Assembly (NCBI GenBank): GCA_964462635.1
Contig: CAYWYJ010000160.1
Location: forward strand, 1 to 7,163
Source: JBFMAI01 sp964462635
Lineage (GTDB): Bacteria; Planctomycetota; Phycisphaerae; UBA1845; Fen-1342
DNA: 7,163 bases
Reading direction: 5' to 3'
Within the stretch, counting starts at the first letter, position 1. Each line of letters begins with the position of its first letter. The notes beneath the pieces are model-generated. The model was not told the DNA's origin, searched no databases, and saw only the letters and a list, made by a program, of their open reading frames with translations. Position numbers and translations under genes: made by a program. Below are positions 1-5,607 of the stretch, one piece after another.

Positions 1-944
1 TTCGGCGTCCAGGGCTCGTCCAGGGCGTTGCCGGACCACTGCGAGTTGTCGCCGTCGAAGGCCACGCTCCCGTCAGGATTGAACCGATAGCCCACTTGCG
101 TCAACGTCACCGCCGACGCATGCCCGTCCACCCACAGCACATTGGCCCAGCCCCGGTGCCGCGGGTCGAGCGCGCTGCGGTGCTCCGGCAGGCTGGCCAT
201 CTCCCCGCTGACCGGGTCGACGCGCGGGGGATCGAGGTTGAAGCCCTCGTTACCCAGCACGCTCTCATCGGTGATGTTCCAATCGTCCGTGTACGGCCGC
301 CGTGCCATCGGCGGGTACGACGCGGCGGTGCCCATACTGTCGCCGAAGGCAATCGTTCGCCCGGGGAAACGGACCCTGTTCAGCCGGACCGGCCAGTTCT
401 TGTACGACTCCAGGACGCTCTCATTGAGCAGCCGGGAGTTGCCCAGGAATTGGTAATTGTAGCCGTAACTCCCGTTGCGTTCGTCCTTCCAGTCGGCGAC
501 CGTGGGGCACACGTACACCCCGTACGAATAGCGTTGCCGATCGCCCTTGCGCCCGTGCACGTCGATCTCGTTCTTGCACGCCTTGGGGTCGTCAAACGGC
601 GGGACGCCGACGGACATGCTCATGCTGGCGATGAACGTCGGCCGGTACTTCAGGCGCCCGTAGATCGTGGCCGCCGGCTCGCAGGGCTTGCTGCCCCACT
701 TCGGCAGCCGGCTGGGCGGCAACATGCCGTTGTTCTCGTCCACGTAGATGTTCAACCCCTGACCCAGCACGTGGAGTTGGGCCAGGCATTGGGCCAGCCG
801 GGCCTGCTGCCGGGCCCCGGACAACATGGGGGCCAGGACGCTGACCAGCAGCGAGATGATCGCGATGACGACCAGCAGTTCGATAAGCGTAAACCCCCGT
901 CGGTCGCGCGACGGCCGGTGTTTGGGCTGGTGCGTGATCTCCAT
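1..944 (-). CDS. Pseudopilin-like protein, prepilin-type N-terminal methylation domain and H-X9-DG motif (C-terminus off window)
   Basis: The frame is open from an ATG at 944 down to position 1 with no stop, giving 314 codons, so the C-terminus is missing. The start is well supported by AGGAG at 952-956, seven bases upstream. Residues 13-17 (RDRRG) precede FTLIELLVVIAII. This is a type IV prepilin signal, with predicted cleavage between G17 and F18, Glu at +5 of the mature protein (E22) and a hydrophobic stem helix. Near residue 263 the sequence HRGWANVLWVDGH gives His263, nine residues, then Asp273-Gly274, the H-X9-DG signature of the large family of pseudopilin-like proteins in Planctomycetes and related phyla. 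Such proteins are thought to be processed by a prepilin peptidase and to sit in the inner membrane or a type II secretion-like pseudopilus; individual functions are mostly unknown. The gene is divergent from a second member of the same broad class. Family assignment is firm, biological role is not. Confidence 0.93.
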   Translation of the reverse strand, partial: MEITHQPKHRPSRDRRGFTLIELLVVIAIISLLVSVLAPMLSGARQQARLAQCLAQLHVLGQGLNIYVDENNGMLPPSRLPKWGSKPCEPAATIYGRLKYRPTFIASMSMSVGVPPFDDPKACKNEIDVHGRKGDRQRYSYGVYVCPTVADWKDERNGSYGYNYQFLGNSRLLNESVLESYKNWPVRLNRVRFPGRTIAFGDSMGTAASYPPMARRPYTDDWNITDESVLGNEGFNLDPPRVDPVSGEMASLPEHRSALDPRHRGWANVLWVDGHASAVTLTQVGYRFNPDGSVAFDGDNSQWSGNALDEPWTP

Positions 945-1069
945 GGCCCATCTCCTTTCGCAGGCTCCACTCTAACGACGCGTCGGCCGGCTCGGCAACG
1001 CTTTTTGCCCCGCTCGCGCGGTGAATACCGTATAATATCGGAAGAAGCAGCAGCCGAGCCCAGCGGTCC
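945..1069. promoter_or_regulatory. Divergent promoter region between two pseudopilin genes
   Basis: This 125-base spacer separates the two divergent pilin-like genes and must hold both promoters. On the plus strand a perfect TATAAT lies at 1031-1036 inside an unusually AT-rich patch, about 34 bases before the ATG at 1070, but no good -35 box sits at 16-18 bases. On the minus strand TTGCCG (993-998) and TAGAGT (969-974) are 18 bases apart, each matching the sigma-70 consensus at four of six positions. They would give a short leader carrying the AGGAG of the left gene. The right gene has no recognisable Shine-Dalgarno sequence. Promoter calls are by eye only. Confidence 0.35.
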
Positions 1070-1837
1070 ATGTCCGAACGGAGCATCCGAGCCCACATCG
1101 ATCGGCGGGGGGCGCGTTTCGTCGACCCCGCGCGCCGGACCGGCTTCACGCTCATCGAGCTGCTGGTCGTCGTCGCCATCGTCGCCCTGCTGATGAGTGT
1201 GCTGCTGCCGACGCTGGCCGCGGCCCGCGAGCGGGGCAAGCGGACGCGCTGTGCCGCCAACCTCCAGCAGATCGCCCTCGGCTGGCAGATGTACCTCGAC
1301 CACGAGATGGGCGGCGTGTTCCCGAAGTACCAGAAGAACATCCATTGGTTCTACGGCGGCAAGATGGACCAGTACGGCTACCCGCAACTGGCCCTGAACC
1401 CACGGCCGATCAACTGGTACGTCGGCTCCGATCCCTACGACAACCGCACCGCGGAGGTGTTCCACTGCCCCGCCGACCGCGGCGCCGAGTTCACGCGCAC
1501 CCAGCCGCATTGGTCTCGGCCCAGCACCTACGACTACTACGGCAACAGCTACCCGGCCAACGGCGTGCTGTTCGCCTGGACCGGCAACCCGCCCATCGTC
1601 CGCGACACCATCCCGATCTCGCTGTCGGTGGTCGTCTTTCTCGGCGACCACCAGGTCATCTCCCCCGGCGACCCCTATCTCCAGGCCCGCTGGCACGACC
1701 AGGACGGCCTCGGCATGAACGTCGCCTTCCTCGACGGCCACGTGGCGTTCACTCGGTTCCAGTTCGGCCAGTCGCAGACGGCCACGTACAGCTTCGATCT
1801 GGCCTGGAAGCCGCCCCCGCCACCGCGCGACCGGTGA
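1070..1837 (+). CDS. Pseudopilin-like protein, prepilin-type N-terminal methylation domain, variant C-terminal DG-H motif
   Basis: This is a 255-residue protein. After a long charged leader of 25 residues comes TGFTLIELLVVVAIVALLM, a clear type IV prepilin signal with predicted cleavage between G25 and F26, Glu30 at mature position 5, and a hydrophobic helix to about residue 45. The body is rich in aromatic residues and has cysteine/histidine segments such as FHCPADRG. The C-terminal part contains LDGHV (Asp222-Gly223-His224), as in the processing-associated H-X9-DG family, but the nearest preceding histidine (His209) is 12 residues away instead of nine. The protein ends in a proline-rich tail (KPPPPPRDR). 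ATG at 1070 is the only start consistent with the leader; no alternative in-frame start lies between it and the methylation motif, and no Shine-Dalgarno sequence is visible. Like its divergent neighbour it is probably an inner-membrane pseudopilin. A specific function cannot be given. Confidence 0.92.
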   Translation: MSERSIRAHIDRRGARFVDPARRTGFTLIELLVVVAIVALLMSVLLPTLAAARERGKRTRCAANLQQIALGWQMYLDHEMGGVFPKYQKNIHWFYGGKMDQYGYPQLALNPRPINWYVGSDPYDNRTAEVFHCPADRGAEFTRTQPHWSRPSTYDYYGNSYPANGVLFAWTGNPPIVRDTIPISLSVVVFLGDHQVISPGDPYLQARWHDQDGLGMNVAFLDGHVAFTRFQFGQSQTATYSFDLAWKPPPPPRDR

Positions 1838-1863
1838 ACGGCTACCCCGGCCGTCGCCAACCC

Positions 1864-1883
1864 GGCCCGAAACGAATCGGGCC
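1864..1883 (+). terminator. Terminator-like hairpin after the pseudopilin gene
   Basis: GGCCCGA (1864-1870) pairs perfectly with TCGGGCC (1877-1883) around a six-base AACGAA loop, 26 bases after the stop codon. There is no U run; only a modest T-rich stretch (GTCGTTCTTC) follows about 8 bases later. It is a plausible transcript end, but classic intrinsic termination is not certain. Confidence 0.45.
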
Positions 1884-1914
1884 CCCTGCGGTCGTTCTTC
1901 GCGCGCGAGGGAGG

Positions 1915-1930
1915 CGGGGAATCCTCCCCG
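1915..1930. other. Short perfect hairpin in the spacer upstream of the metalloprotease gene
   Basis: CGGGGA (1915-1920) pairs with TCCCCG (1925-1930) around the ATCC loop. It lies 31 bases beyond the preceding hairpin and could be a second part of a termination region or simply a GC-rich inverted repeat. The remaining bases of the 264-base spacer show no other gene-like signal. Confidence 0.3.
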
Positions 1931-2021
1931 ACGCCGACCATTCCTCACTGCGCCGACCAGCGTGCCCCGCGACGACCTCGACGCCGGACCGTGGCGCGTT
2001 CGTCGGGCCAGCGGCGCCGTG

Positions 2022-2051
2022 TTGACGACGCCGAAATCACCGGCCTACAAC
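2022..2051 (+). promoter_or_regulatory. Candidate sigma-70 type promoter of the metalloprotease gene
   Basis: TTGACG (2022-2027) and TACAAC (2046-2051) are separated by 18 bases, matching the -35 consensus at five of six and the -10 consensus at four of six positions. Transcription would start near 2058, giving a leader of about 44 bases that carries AAGGAG at 2090-2095. It is the best promoter-like pair in the window, but it was found by eye. Confidence 0.38.
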
Positions 2052-2101
2052 CTCGTGTGTTCGGGCCGCTGATTCTCACTTCGTCCGACAAGGAGCTGGT
2101 C

Positions 2102-3196
2102 ATGTCCGGAATCCGCACAACGGTCGTGGTTCTGCTCGTCGGCGCCTGGGCCGTTCCATTCACCCTGGCCAGCGCGTTCCCCGGCAACTCGCGCTGGCCG
2201 GCGGGAACGACCATCAACGTCTTTGTTCAGAACATCGATCCCGCCGGGGCCAACAGCCGGCAGCGCCTGTTCGCCGACGGGCTGGAACGCTGGGCGCCCG
2301 AGTTCGACCGCGGATACACCATTAACATCAACCTGGGTGACCCGCCCGATCCGCCGCCGGCCAACCTCGTCCGCTTCACGTGGGCCGATCCCGGCACGCG
2401 CCTCAACGGGCTCGAGCTCGGGGCGCTGGGGGCGATCTCCACGTCCACCTGGCGCCGCAACGCGCAGACCGGCGACCGCGACATCTTCGCCGGTCAGGGC
2501 ATCATCAGCAATCGCTGGACCACCGGCACGCCGCCCGAGCGCGAGACGCTGCGCAACCTCGGCATGCACGAGATGACCCACATCCTCGGCCTGGCCGACG
2601 ACGCCAACGGCCGGGTCACCCACACCAACGTCCAAATCGGCGGCGTGATGGCATTCAACGACCGCGACCGGCAGGAGATCGCCTCGCTCTATGGCCGCCG
2701 GCCGCAGCCCCCGGACCTGTCGAACGTGCCGCGCGGATACCTGGAGCGCACGAACACCGGCACCGGACGCTACGACTACCGGGCCACCTTCGAGGGCGAT
2801 TCCAGCGAGATCATCGACGTCATAACACTCGACATTGATCCGTCCCTGGTTACCAGCGTGGTCGCCCCCGCCGGCTGGCTCTACATGGACCCCGCGGAAG
2901 TCGCCCTGCACGGGCCGGCGTACTCGTTCTTCGTCGACTACATGGAGGACGGCACGAATGACCCCGCCCCGTGGGAGCACCTGGACTACCTGACCTTCCG
3001 TTCCTCCGCCCCAACGTACGACCTGAGCACCAGCAACCCCGTGCTCGACTTCAGCATCTTCACCGTCAACGACCTGCTCGCTTCGATCTCCGCCCACGCC
3101 GGCGGCGGCGCACAGTGGCTCCCCGGCCCGGTCCCCGAGCCGGGCACGCTCGCGCTGCTGGCGCTCGGCGTGCTGGTCATCCCGCGACGACGGTAG
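2102..3196 (+). CDS. Secreted matrixin-like zinc metalloprotease with PEP-CTERM sorting tail
   Basis: This 364-residue protein begins at the ATG at 2102, chosen because AAGGAG lies six bases upstream and a signal peptide starts exactly there; the frame stays open further upstream but lacks these. Residues 1-25 form a signal peptide with a likely signal peptidase I cut after ASA (A25). Residues about 28-200 are the catalytic domain: HEMTHILGLADD gives HExxHxxGxxD with His156, Glu157, His160, Gly163 and Asp166. GGVMAF follows with Met183 as a probable Met-turn, then a helix ending in SLYG, as in matrixin-like metzincins. Aspartate in place of the third histidine is known from snapalysin-type enzymes. 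Residues about 200-340 look beta-rich with no motif I recognise. The tail VPEPGTLALLALGVLVIPRRR (344-364) is a PEP-CTERM signal: motif, hydrophobic helix, arginines. The expected fate is export, exosortase processing and surface retention. Substrate is unknown; no propeptide cysteine switch was seen. Confidence 0.88.
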   Translation: MSGIRTTVVVLLVGAWAVPFTLASAFPGNSRWPAGTTINVFVQNIDPAGANSRQRLFADGLERWAPEFDRGYTININLGDPPDPPPANLVRFTWADPGTRLNGLELGALGAISTSTWRRNAQTGDRDIFAGQGIISNRWTTGTPPERETLRNLGMHEMTHILGLADDANGRVTHTNVQIGGVMAFNDRDRQEIASLYGRRPQPPDLSNVPRGYLERTNTGTGRYDYRATFEGDSSEIIDVITLDIDPSLVTSVVAPAGWLYMDPAEVALHGPAYSFFVDYMEDGTNDPAPWEHLDYLTFRSSAPTYDLSTSNPVLDFSIFTVNDLLASISAHAGGGAQWLPGPVPEPGTLALLALGVLVIPRRR

Positions 3197-3203
3197 CAGG
3201 CCG

Positions 3204-3272
3204 TTGAAGGACGGCACAAGGTGGACCCCGCCGGAGAAGGTGGTGACGGAGGTCTATGTGCCGCTGGAGTAG
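3204..3272 (+). other. Short open frame, possible gene remnant
   Basis: In a frame different from the metalloprotease, codons from a TTG at 3204 to TAG at 3270-3272 read as a charged peptide ending in TPPEKVVTEVYVPLE. Codon third positions are mostly G or C, as in the real genes here. There is no Shine-Dalgarno sequence or ATG, and it begins eight bases after the preceding stop codon. It could be the end of a decayed gene or chance in GC-rich DNA. I recognise no family. Confidence 0.15.
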
Positions 3273-3291
3273 TCCGAACCCGCGTTCGCCG

Positions 3292-3310
3292 CCCTCCGTC
3301 GAAGGGAGGG
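3292..3310. terminator. Hairpin between convergent genes, possible bidirectional terminator or dispersed palindrome
   Basis: CCCTCC (3292-3297) pairs with GGAGGG (3305-3310) around a seven-base loop (GTCGAAG). It sits midway in the 180-base spacer between the metalloprotease and fabI, which converge, so it could end both transcripts, though neither side has a U run. Palindromes of the CCCTCC-TCGAAGG-GAGGG type occur as dispersed intergenic repeats in many bacterial genomes, which is the alternative. The rest of the spacer has only an isolated GGCGCGCC palindrome at 3340-3347. Confidence 0.3.
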
Positions 3311-3376
3311 GTTGGGGGATGGTTGGATTGGGGCGTCGAGGCGCGCCCGCGAATGAAGAAGGGACTCGCTTCGCTG

Positions 3377-4165
3377 CTACCACCCCACAATGCTGTACCC
3401 GCAGTCCACGTAGTGGACCTCGCCCGTGACGCCGCCGGCCAGGTCGCTCAGGAGGTACAGCGCGCTGGAGCCGACCTCGGCGGGGCGGATGTTGCGGTGC
3501 AGCGGGGCCTTGTTGGGGTAGTGGCGCAGAATCTTGTCGAAGTCACTCACGCCGGCCGCCGACAGCGTCTGCACCGGGCCGGCGGAAATGGCGTTGACGC
3601 GGACGTTCTTCTCGTGGCCCAGCTCGCCGGCGAGGTAGCGCACGGTCGATTCGAGCGCGGCCTTGCACACGCCCATGACGTTGTAACCGGGGATCATCTT
3701 GACCGACCCGAGGTACGTCAGGGTCAGTACGCTGCCGCCCTCGTTCAGGTACCGCAGCCCGTGCTGGCACAGGGCGATCAGCGAGTACACGCTGATGTCC
3801 ATGGCTTGCTGAAAATCCGCCCGGGTCGTCTTGTAGAAGGGATTGGACAGCGCCGCCCGGCTCGCGTAGGCGATCGAGTGGACGATGAAGTCCAAGGGCC
3901 CGATCCGCCGGTTCGCCTCCTGGAACGCCGCCTTCACTTGGGCGTCGTCCGTCACGTCGCAGGGCACGATGCACGTCGCGCCCAGCGGCTCGGCCAGCAG
4001 TCGCACCCGCCGCTCCATCTTCGGCGGCGGCAGGTGCGTGAACGCCAGCTCGGCCCCTTCCGCGTGCAGACGCTGGGCGATGTGCCACGCCAGCGAGCGG
4101 TCGTTGGCCACGCCGAAAATGATCCCCCGCTTGCCGTTCATCAGGCCCATCGCGATGTCTTTCAC
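3377..4165 (-). CDS. fabI: Enoyl-[acyl-carrier-protein] reductase (NADH), FabI type
   Basis: FabI catalyses the last step of each fatty acid elongation cycle in the cytoplasm, reducing trans-2-enoyl-ACP to acyl-ACP. From a GTG at 4165 the protein has 262 residues, the usual length. The start is set by GAGGAG six bases upstream. An ATG at 4150 fits homology (MGLMNGKRG resembles the E. coli N-terminus) but has no ribosome site at proper distance. Residues 18-27 (GVANDRSLAW) form the FabI-type NAD-binding loop. CDVTDD (69-74) and HSIAYA (96-101) are further Rossmann-fold landmarks. Tyr151 in LTYLGS, Tyr161 and Lys168 give the Tyr-X6-Lys catalytic arrangement of classical FabI. RVNAISAGPVQTL and the C-terminal VDCGYSIVGW are also family hallmarks. 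No residue looks damaged. The gene stands alone, convergent with the metalloprotease and divergent from the DsrE gene. Its acyl-ACP products feed lipid synthesis, including acyl donors for LpxD. Confidence 0.97.
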   Translation of the reverse strand: MKDIAMGLMNGKRGIIFGVANDRSLAWHIAQRLHAEGAELAFTHLPPPKMERRVRLLAEPLGATCIVPCDVTDDAQVKAAFQEANRRIGPLDFIVHSIAYASRAALSNPFYKTTRADFQQAMDISVYSLIALCQHGLRYLNEGGSVLTLTYLGSVKMIPGYNVMGVCKAALESTVRYLAGELGHEKNVRVNAISAGPVQTLSAAGVSDFDKILRHYPNKAPLHRNIRPAEVGSSALYLLSDLAGGVTGEVHYVDCGYSIVGW

Positions 4166-4305
4166 ACGCCGCTCCTCGACCCGACCGGCCCCCCCCGCCG
4201 GCCCGCCGCACCAACGGCAAGAGCTTAGGCCGCTCGGCGTCGAAAGCAAGCCGCGTCGTCGTGGCCGCGGCCCGCGCCGCGTCGGCACGGCGCCACACAA
4301 CCCGG

Positions 4306-4322
4306 TATCATGCGGCGCCGCA
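4306..4322 (+). promoter_or_regulatory. Possible -10 element and palindrome upstream of the DsrE-family gene
   Basis: TATCAT (4306-4311) resembles a -10 box. Overlapping its last base is the perfect 12-base palindrome TGCGGCGCCGCA (4311-4322), near the expected transcription start and 31 bases ahead of the ATG. That position would suit an operator, but GC-rich palindromes are common here and no good -35 box was found. The fabI promoter must also lie in this 188-base divergent spacer; I could not place it. Confidence 0.22.
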
Positions 4323-4353
4323 CGTGCGGCCCGGAAACCTGGAGGTCATCGTC

Positions 4354-4818
4354 ATGAAACCGAACGCATCGAAGATCGCCGGCGGCTTGGTCATCGGGAT
4401 GCTGGTCACTTGCGGCGGCGTGTGGCTGCACGGGGCCCGCGCCGCCCAACCGCCCCCCAAACCCGCCATCGTGTTCAACATCACCAGCGGCAAGGAAGAC
4501 TTGCACGCCGTCACGATGGCCCTGCAACTCGCGGGACACGCGTTGGACGACGGCCGCGAGGCGGTCCTGTTCCTGAACGTCCGCGCCCCGGAGCTCGCCC
4601 GGGCGGACCTGCCCGAGAGCTTCGCCTTCGGCCCCAACCCGCCCGTGAAGAAGATGCTGGCGGACCTGCTGGCCCGCGGGGCGCAGCTCATCGTCTGCCC
4701 CCACTGCATGAAGGCGCTGGGCATGACCGAGGCCGACCTGGTCAACGGCGCGAAGGTCGCCAACCGCGAACTGCTGTTTGGCAAGCTGGGTCCGGGGACG
4801 GCCGTGTTCAGTTACTGA
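4354..4818 (+). CDS. DsrE-family protein with N-terminal signal peptide and CxxC motif
   Basis: This 154-residue protein starts at the ATG at 4354, supported by GGAGG at 4341-4345 eight bases upstream. Residues 1-31 look like a signal peptide: KPNASK, a hydrophobic stretch GGLVIGMLVTCGGVWL, then a likely cut after ARA (A30). Cys20 in LVTC is not a proper lipobox, because Thr precedes it. Residues 37-154 match the DsrE/DsrF-like fold: a first beta strand AIVFNITSG, the helix HAVTMALQLAGHAL, the strand EAVLFLNV, and LIVCPHCMKALGM, where Cys115 and Cys118 form a CxxC at the position of the family's conserved cysteine. DsrE proteins handle sulfur as persulfides or relay it between partners, but many homologues are uncharacterised. 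The signal peptide implies work outside the cytoplasm. No sulfur-oxidation or tus genes lie nearby, so a role in sulfur relay is only possible. It is a single gene, divergent from fabI. Confidence 0.85.
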   Translation: MKPNASKIAGGLVIGMLVTCGGVWLHGARAAQPPPKPAIVFNITSGKEDLHAVTMALQLAGHALDDGREAVLFLNVRAPELARADLPESFAFGPNPPVKKMLADLLARGAQLIVCPHCMKALGMTEADLVNGAKVANRELLFGKLGPGTAVFSY

Positions 4819-4830
4819 GCCCGGCGTAGA

Positions 4831-4860
4831 CGCACCGCTCAGCCGCCGCGAAGCGGTGCG
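4831..4860 (+). terminator. Terminator-like hairpin after the DsrE-family gene
   Basis: CGCACCGCT (4831-4839) pairs perfectly over nine bases with AGCGGTGCG (4852-4860) around a 12-base loop, starting 12 bases after the stop codon. Position and stem strength suit a transcript end. No U run follows, so termination would not be of the classic intrinsic type. Confidence 0.5.
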
Positions 4861-4862
4861 CC

Positions 4863-4895
4863 TTGAAGGCCGTGCTCAAGGGCGACGCCGGTCGG
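4863..4895 (+). pseudogene. Fragment resembling the 5' part of lpxD
   Basis: These 33 bases align without gaps to 6232-6264 inside the intact lpxD with 28 identities, in the same strand and reading frame. Both encode VLKGDAGR, preceded by LKA here and MKP there. Three of the five differences are synonymous third-codon changes, suggesting shared coding ancestry. Similarity continues weakly upstream (AAGCGGTGC against GAGCGGTAC), although that part also forms the arm of the DsrE terminator hairpin. After 4895 the frame departs from LpxD, reading LARGGNRTRR. It cannot make a working protein, so it looks like a remnant of a duplication or of a former lpxD paralogue. Chance is unlikely but not excluded. 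Confidence 0.45.
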
Positions 4896-4922
4896 CTGGC
4901 GCGCGGCGGAAACAGAACGAGA

Positions 4923-4952
4923 CGGGCCGCCCAAGAGATCCTGGGCGGCCCG
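4923..4952 (-). terminator. Strong hairpin with T-rich tail, terminator of the PEP-CTERM gene
   Basis: CGGGCCGCCCA (4923-4933) pairs perfectly over 11 bases with TGGGCGGCCCG (4942-4952) around an eight-base loop. Read on the minus strand it lies 34 bases beyond the PEP-CTERM stop codon and is followed directly by TCTCGTTCTGTTTCC, a T-rich though interrupted tail. It can also act as a backstop for the DsrE transcript on the plus strand, where the tail is not T-rich. It is the clearest terminator in the window. Confidence 0.72.
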
Positions 4953-4986
4953 CGCGGATGTCAGAACAAATCGTTAGCGCCGTTGC

Positions 4987-5607
4987 CTAGCGACGACGCA
5001 GCAGGAGACCGAGGGCCAGCAGACCGACGGTCGCGGGCTCGGGAACCGCCACCGCGTTGTCCACAAGCTGGAACAGCGTTACCGCGGATGGTGGCACGTA
5101 CGGACGCGTGATCCGAAGTCCCACTTCGTACTGGCCATTGGCCGCCGGGGTGTACTGCGCGGAGAGCTTGCCGTACAACTGCGCGTTACTCGCGATGCTC
5201 CCGGCACTCCACGACGCCAGGACAGAGCTGCCAACCATCAGTTCGAAATTGCCGCCCTGAGCATTGTTGGCCCCAGTGTTCCAGGCCGACACGTCAAAAC
5301 CGAAGGCGTACTGCTGCCCAGCCGTCAGGTTCAGGCTCTGGGTCATCAGGACACCTTCCCAGACGCCGGATTGGAACGTGATCTGCCCAACACTCAGCCG
5401 CCCGGCGAGCGACTGCGGAAGCGGCCCGGCACCGTCGATGTCGTACATCACGACATCCTGGATCAACGTCTGGCCGTTCGTCGTGCCTTTGACCGACCAT
5501 CCGGCCCAGGTACCGGTTTCGAAGTCGCCGTTGGTGAACAGGTTCTGACCGCTGGCGACGCTGCACAGTGCAACGACCGCCACAAGTGCTAGCGCTTTTC
5601 TCATCAT
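4987..5607 (-). CDS. Small exported PEP-CTERM protein with NGDFETG-type beta-sandwich domain
   Basis: This 206-residue protein starts at the ATG at 5607, or the ATG directly after it at 5604; the purine-rich GAGGAGGAG at 5611-5619 serves either and spacing slightly favours the second. Residues 1-20 (MMRKALALVAVVALCSVASG) form a signal peptide with likely cleavage before Gln21. The mature part opens with NLFTNGDFETGTWAGWSV, typical of carbohydrate-binding-like or DUF642-like beta-sandwich modules in secreted planctomycete proteins. The middle is rich in Gly, Asn, Gln, Ser and Thr, with many aromatic residues and alternating patterns expected of beta strands. The tail VPEPATVGLLALGLLLRRR (188-206) is a PEP-CTERM sorting signal, implying exosortase-dependent processing. 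No catalytic motif is visible, so it is probably a structural or binding surface protein; sugar binding is only inferred from the opening motif. It is preceded by an unusually structured leader and followed by a strong terminator. Confidence 0.88.
   Translation of the reverse strand: MMRKALALVAVVALCSVASGQNLFTNGDFETGTWAGWSVKGTTNGQTLIQDVVMYDIDGAGPLPQSLAGRLSVGQITFQSGVWEGVLMTQSLNLTAGQQYAFGFDVSAWNTGANNAQGGNFELMVGSSVLASWSAGSIASNAQLYGKLSAQYTPAANGQYEVGLRITRPYVPPSAVTLFQLVDNAVAVPEPATVGLLALGLLLRRR

Noticed and set aside
96..1193. A 365-codon open frame on the plus strand opposite the left pseudopilin
   Set aside because: It runs antisense to a prepilin-type gene and then through the divergent promoter region, with no ribosome site or domain.
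752..1948. A 398-codon open frame on the minus strand opposite the second pseudopilin gene
   Set aside because: It is antisense to a gene with clear domains, its product is low-complexity Arg/Gly/Val/Ala-rich, and it overlaps the well-supported left gene. Long shadow frames are normal at this GC content.
1991..2101. Upstream extension of the metalloprotease to an in-frame start at 1991
   Set aside because: The extension would place a charged segment before the signal peptide, would include the candidate promoter, and lacks a ribosome site; ATG 2102 has AAGGAG at ideal spacing.
2045..3217. A 390-codon open frame on the minus strand opposite the metalloprotease
   Set aside because: The plus strand has a signal peptide, HExxH motif and PEP-CTERM tail with a good ribosome site; the minus product has no recognisable motif.
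3221..4228. A 335-codon open frame on the plus strand opposite fabI
   Set aside because: FabI motifs on the minus strand are unmistakable; the plus product is an antisense artefact rich in Arg, Val, Gly and Ala.
4372..4415. Lipobox at Cys20 of the DsrE-family protein
   Set aside because: The sequence LVTC has Thr before the Cys, where Gly, Ala or Ser is expected, and a standard signal peptidase I site (ARA) follows.
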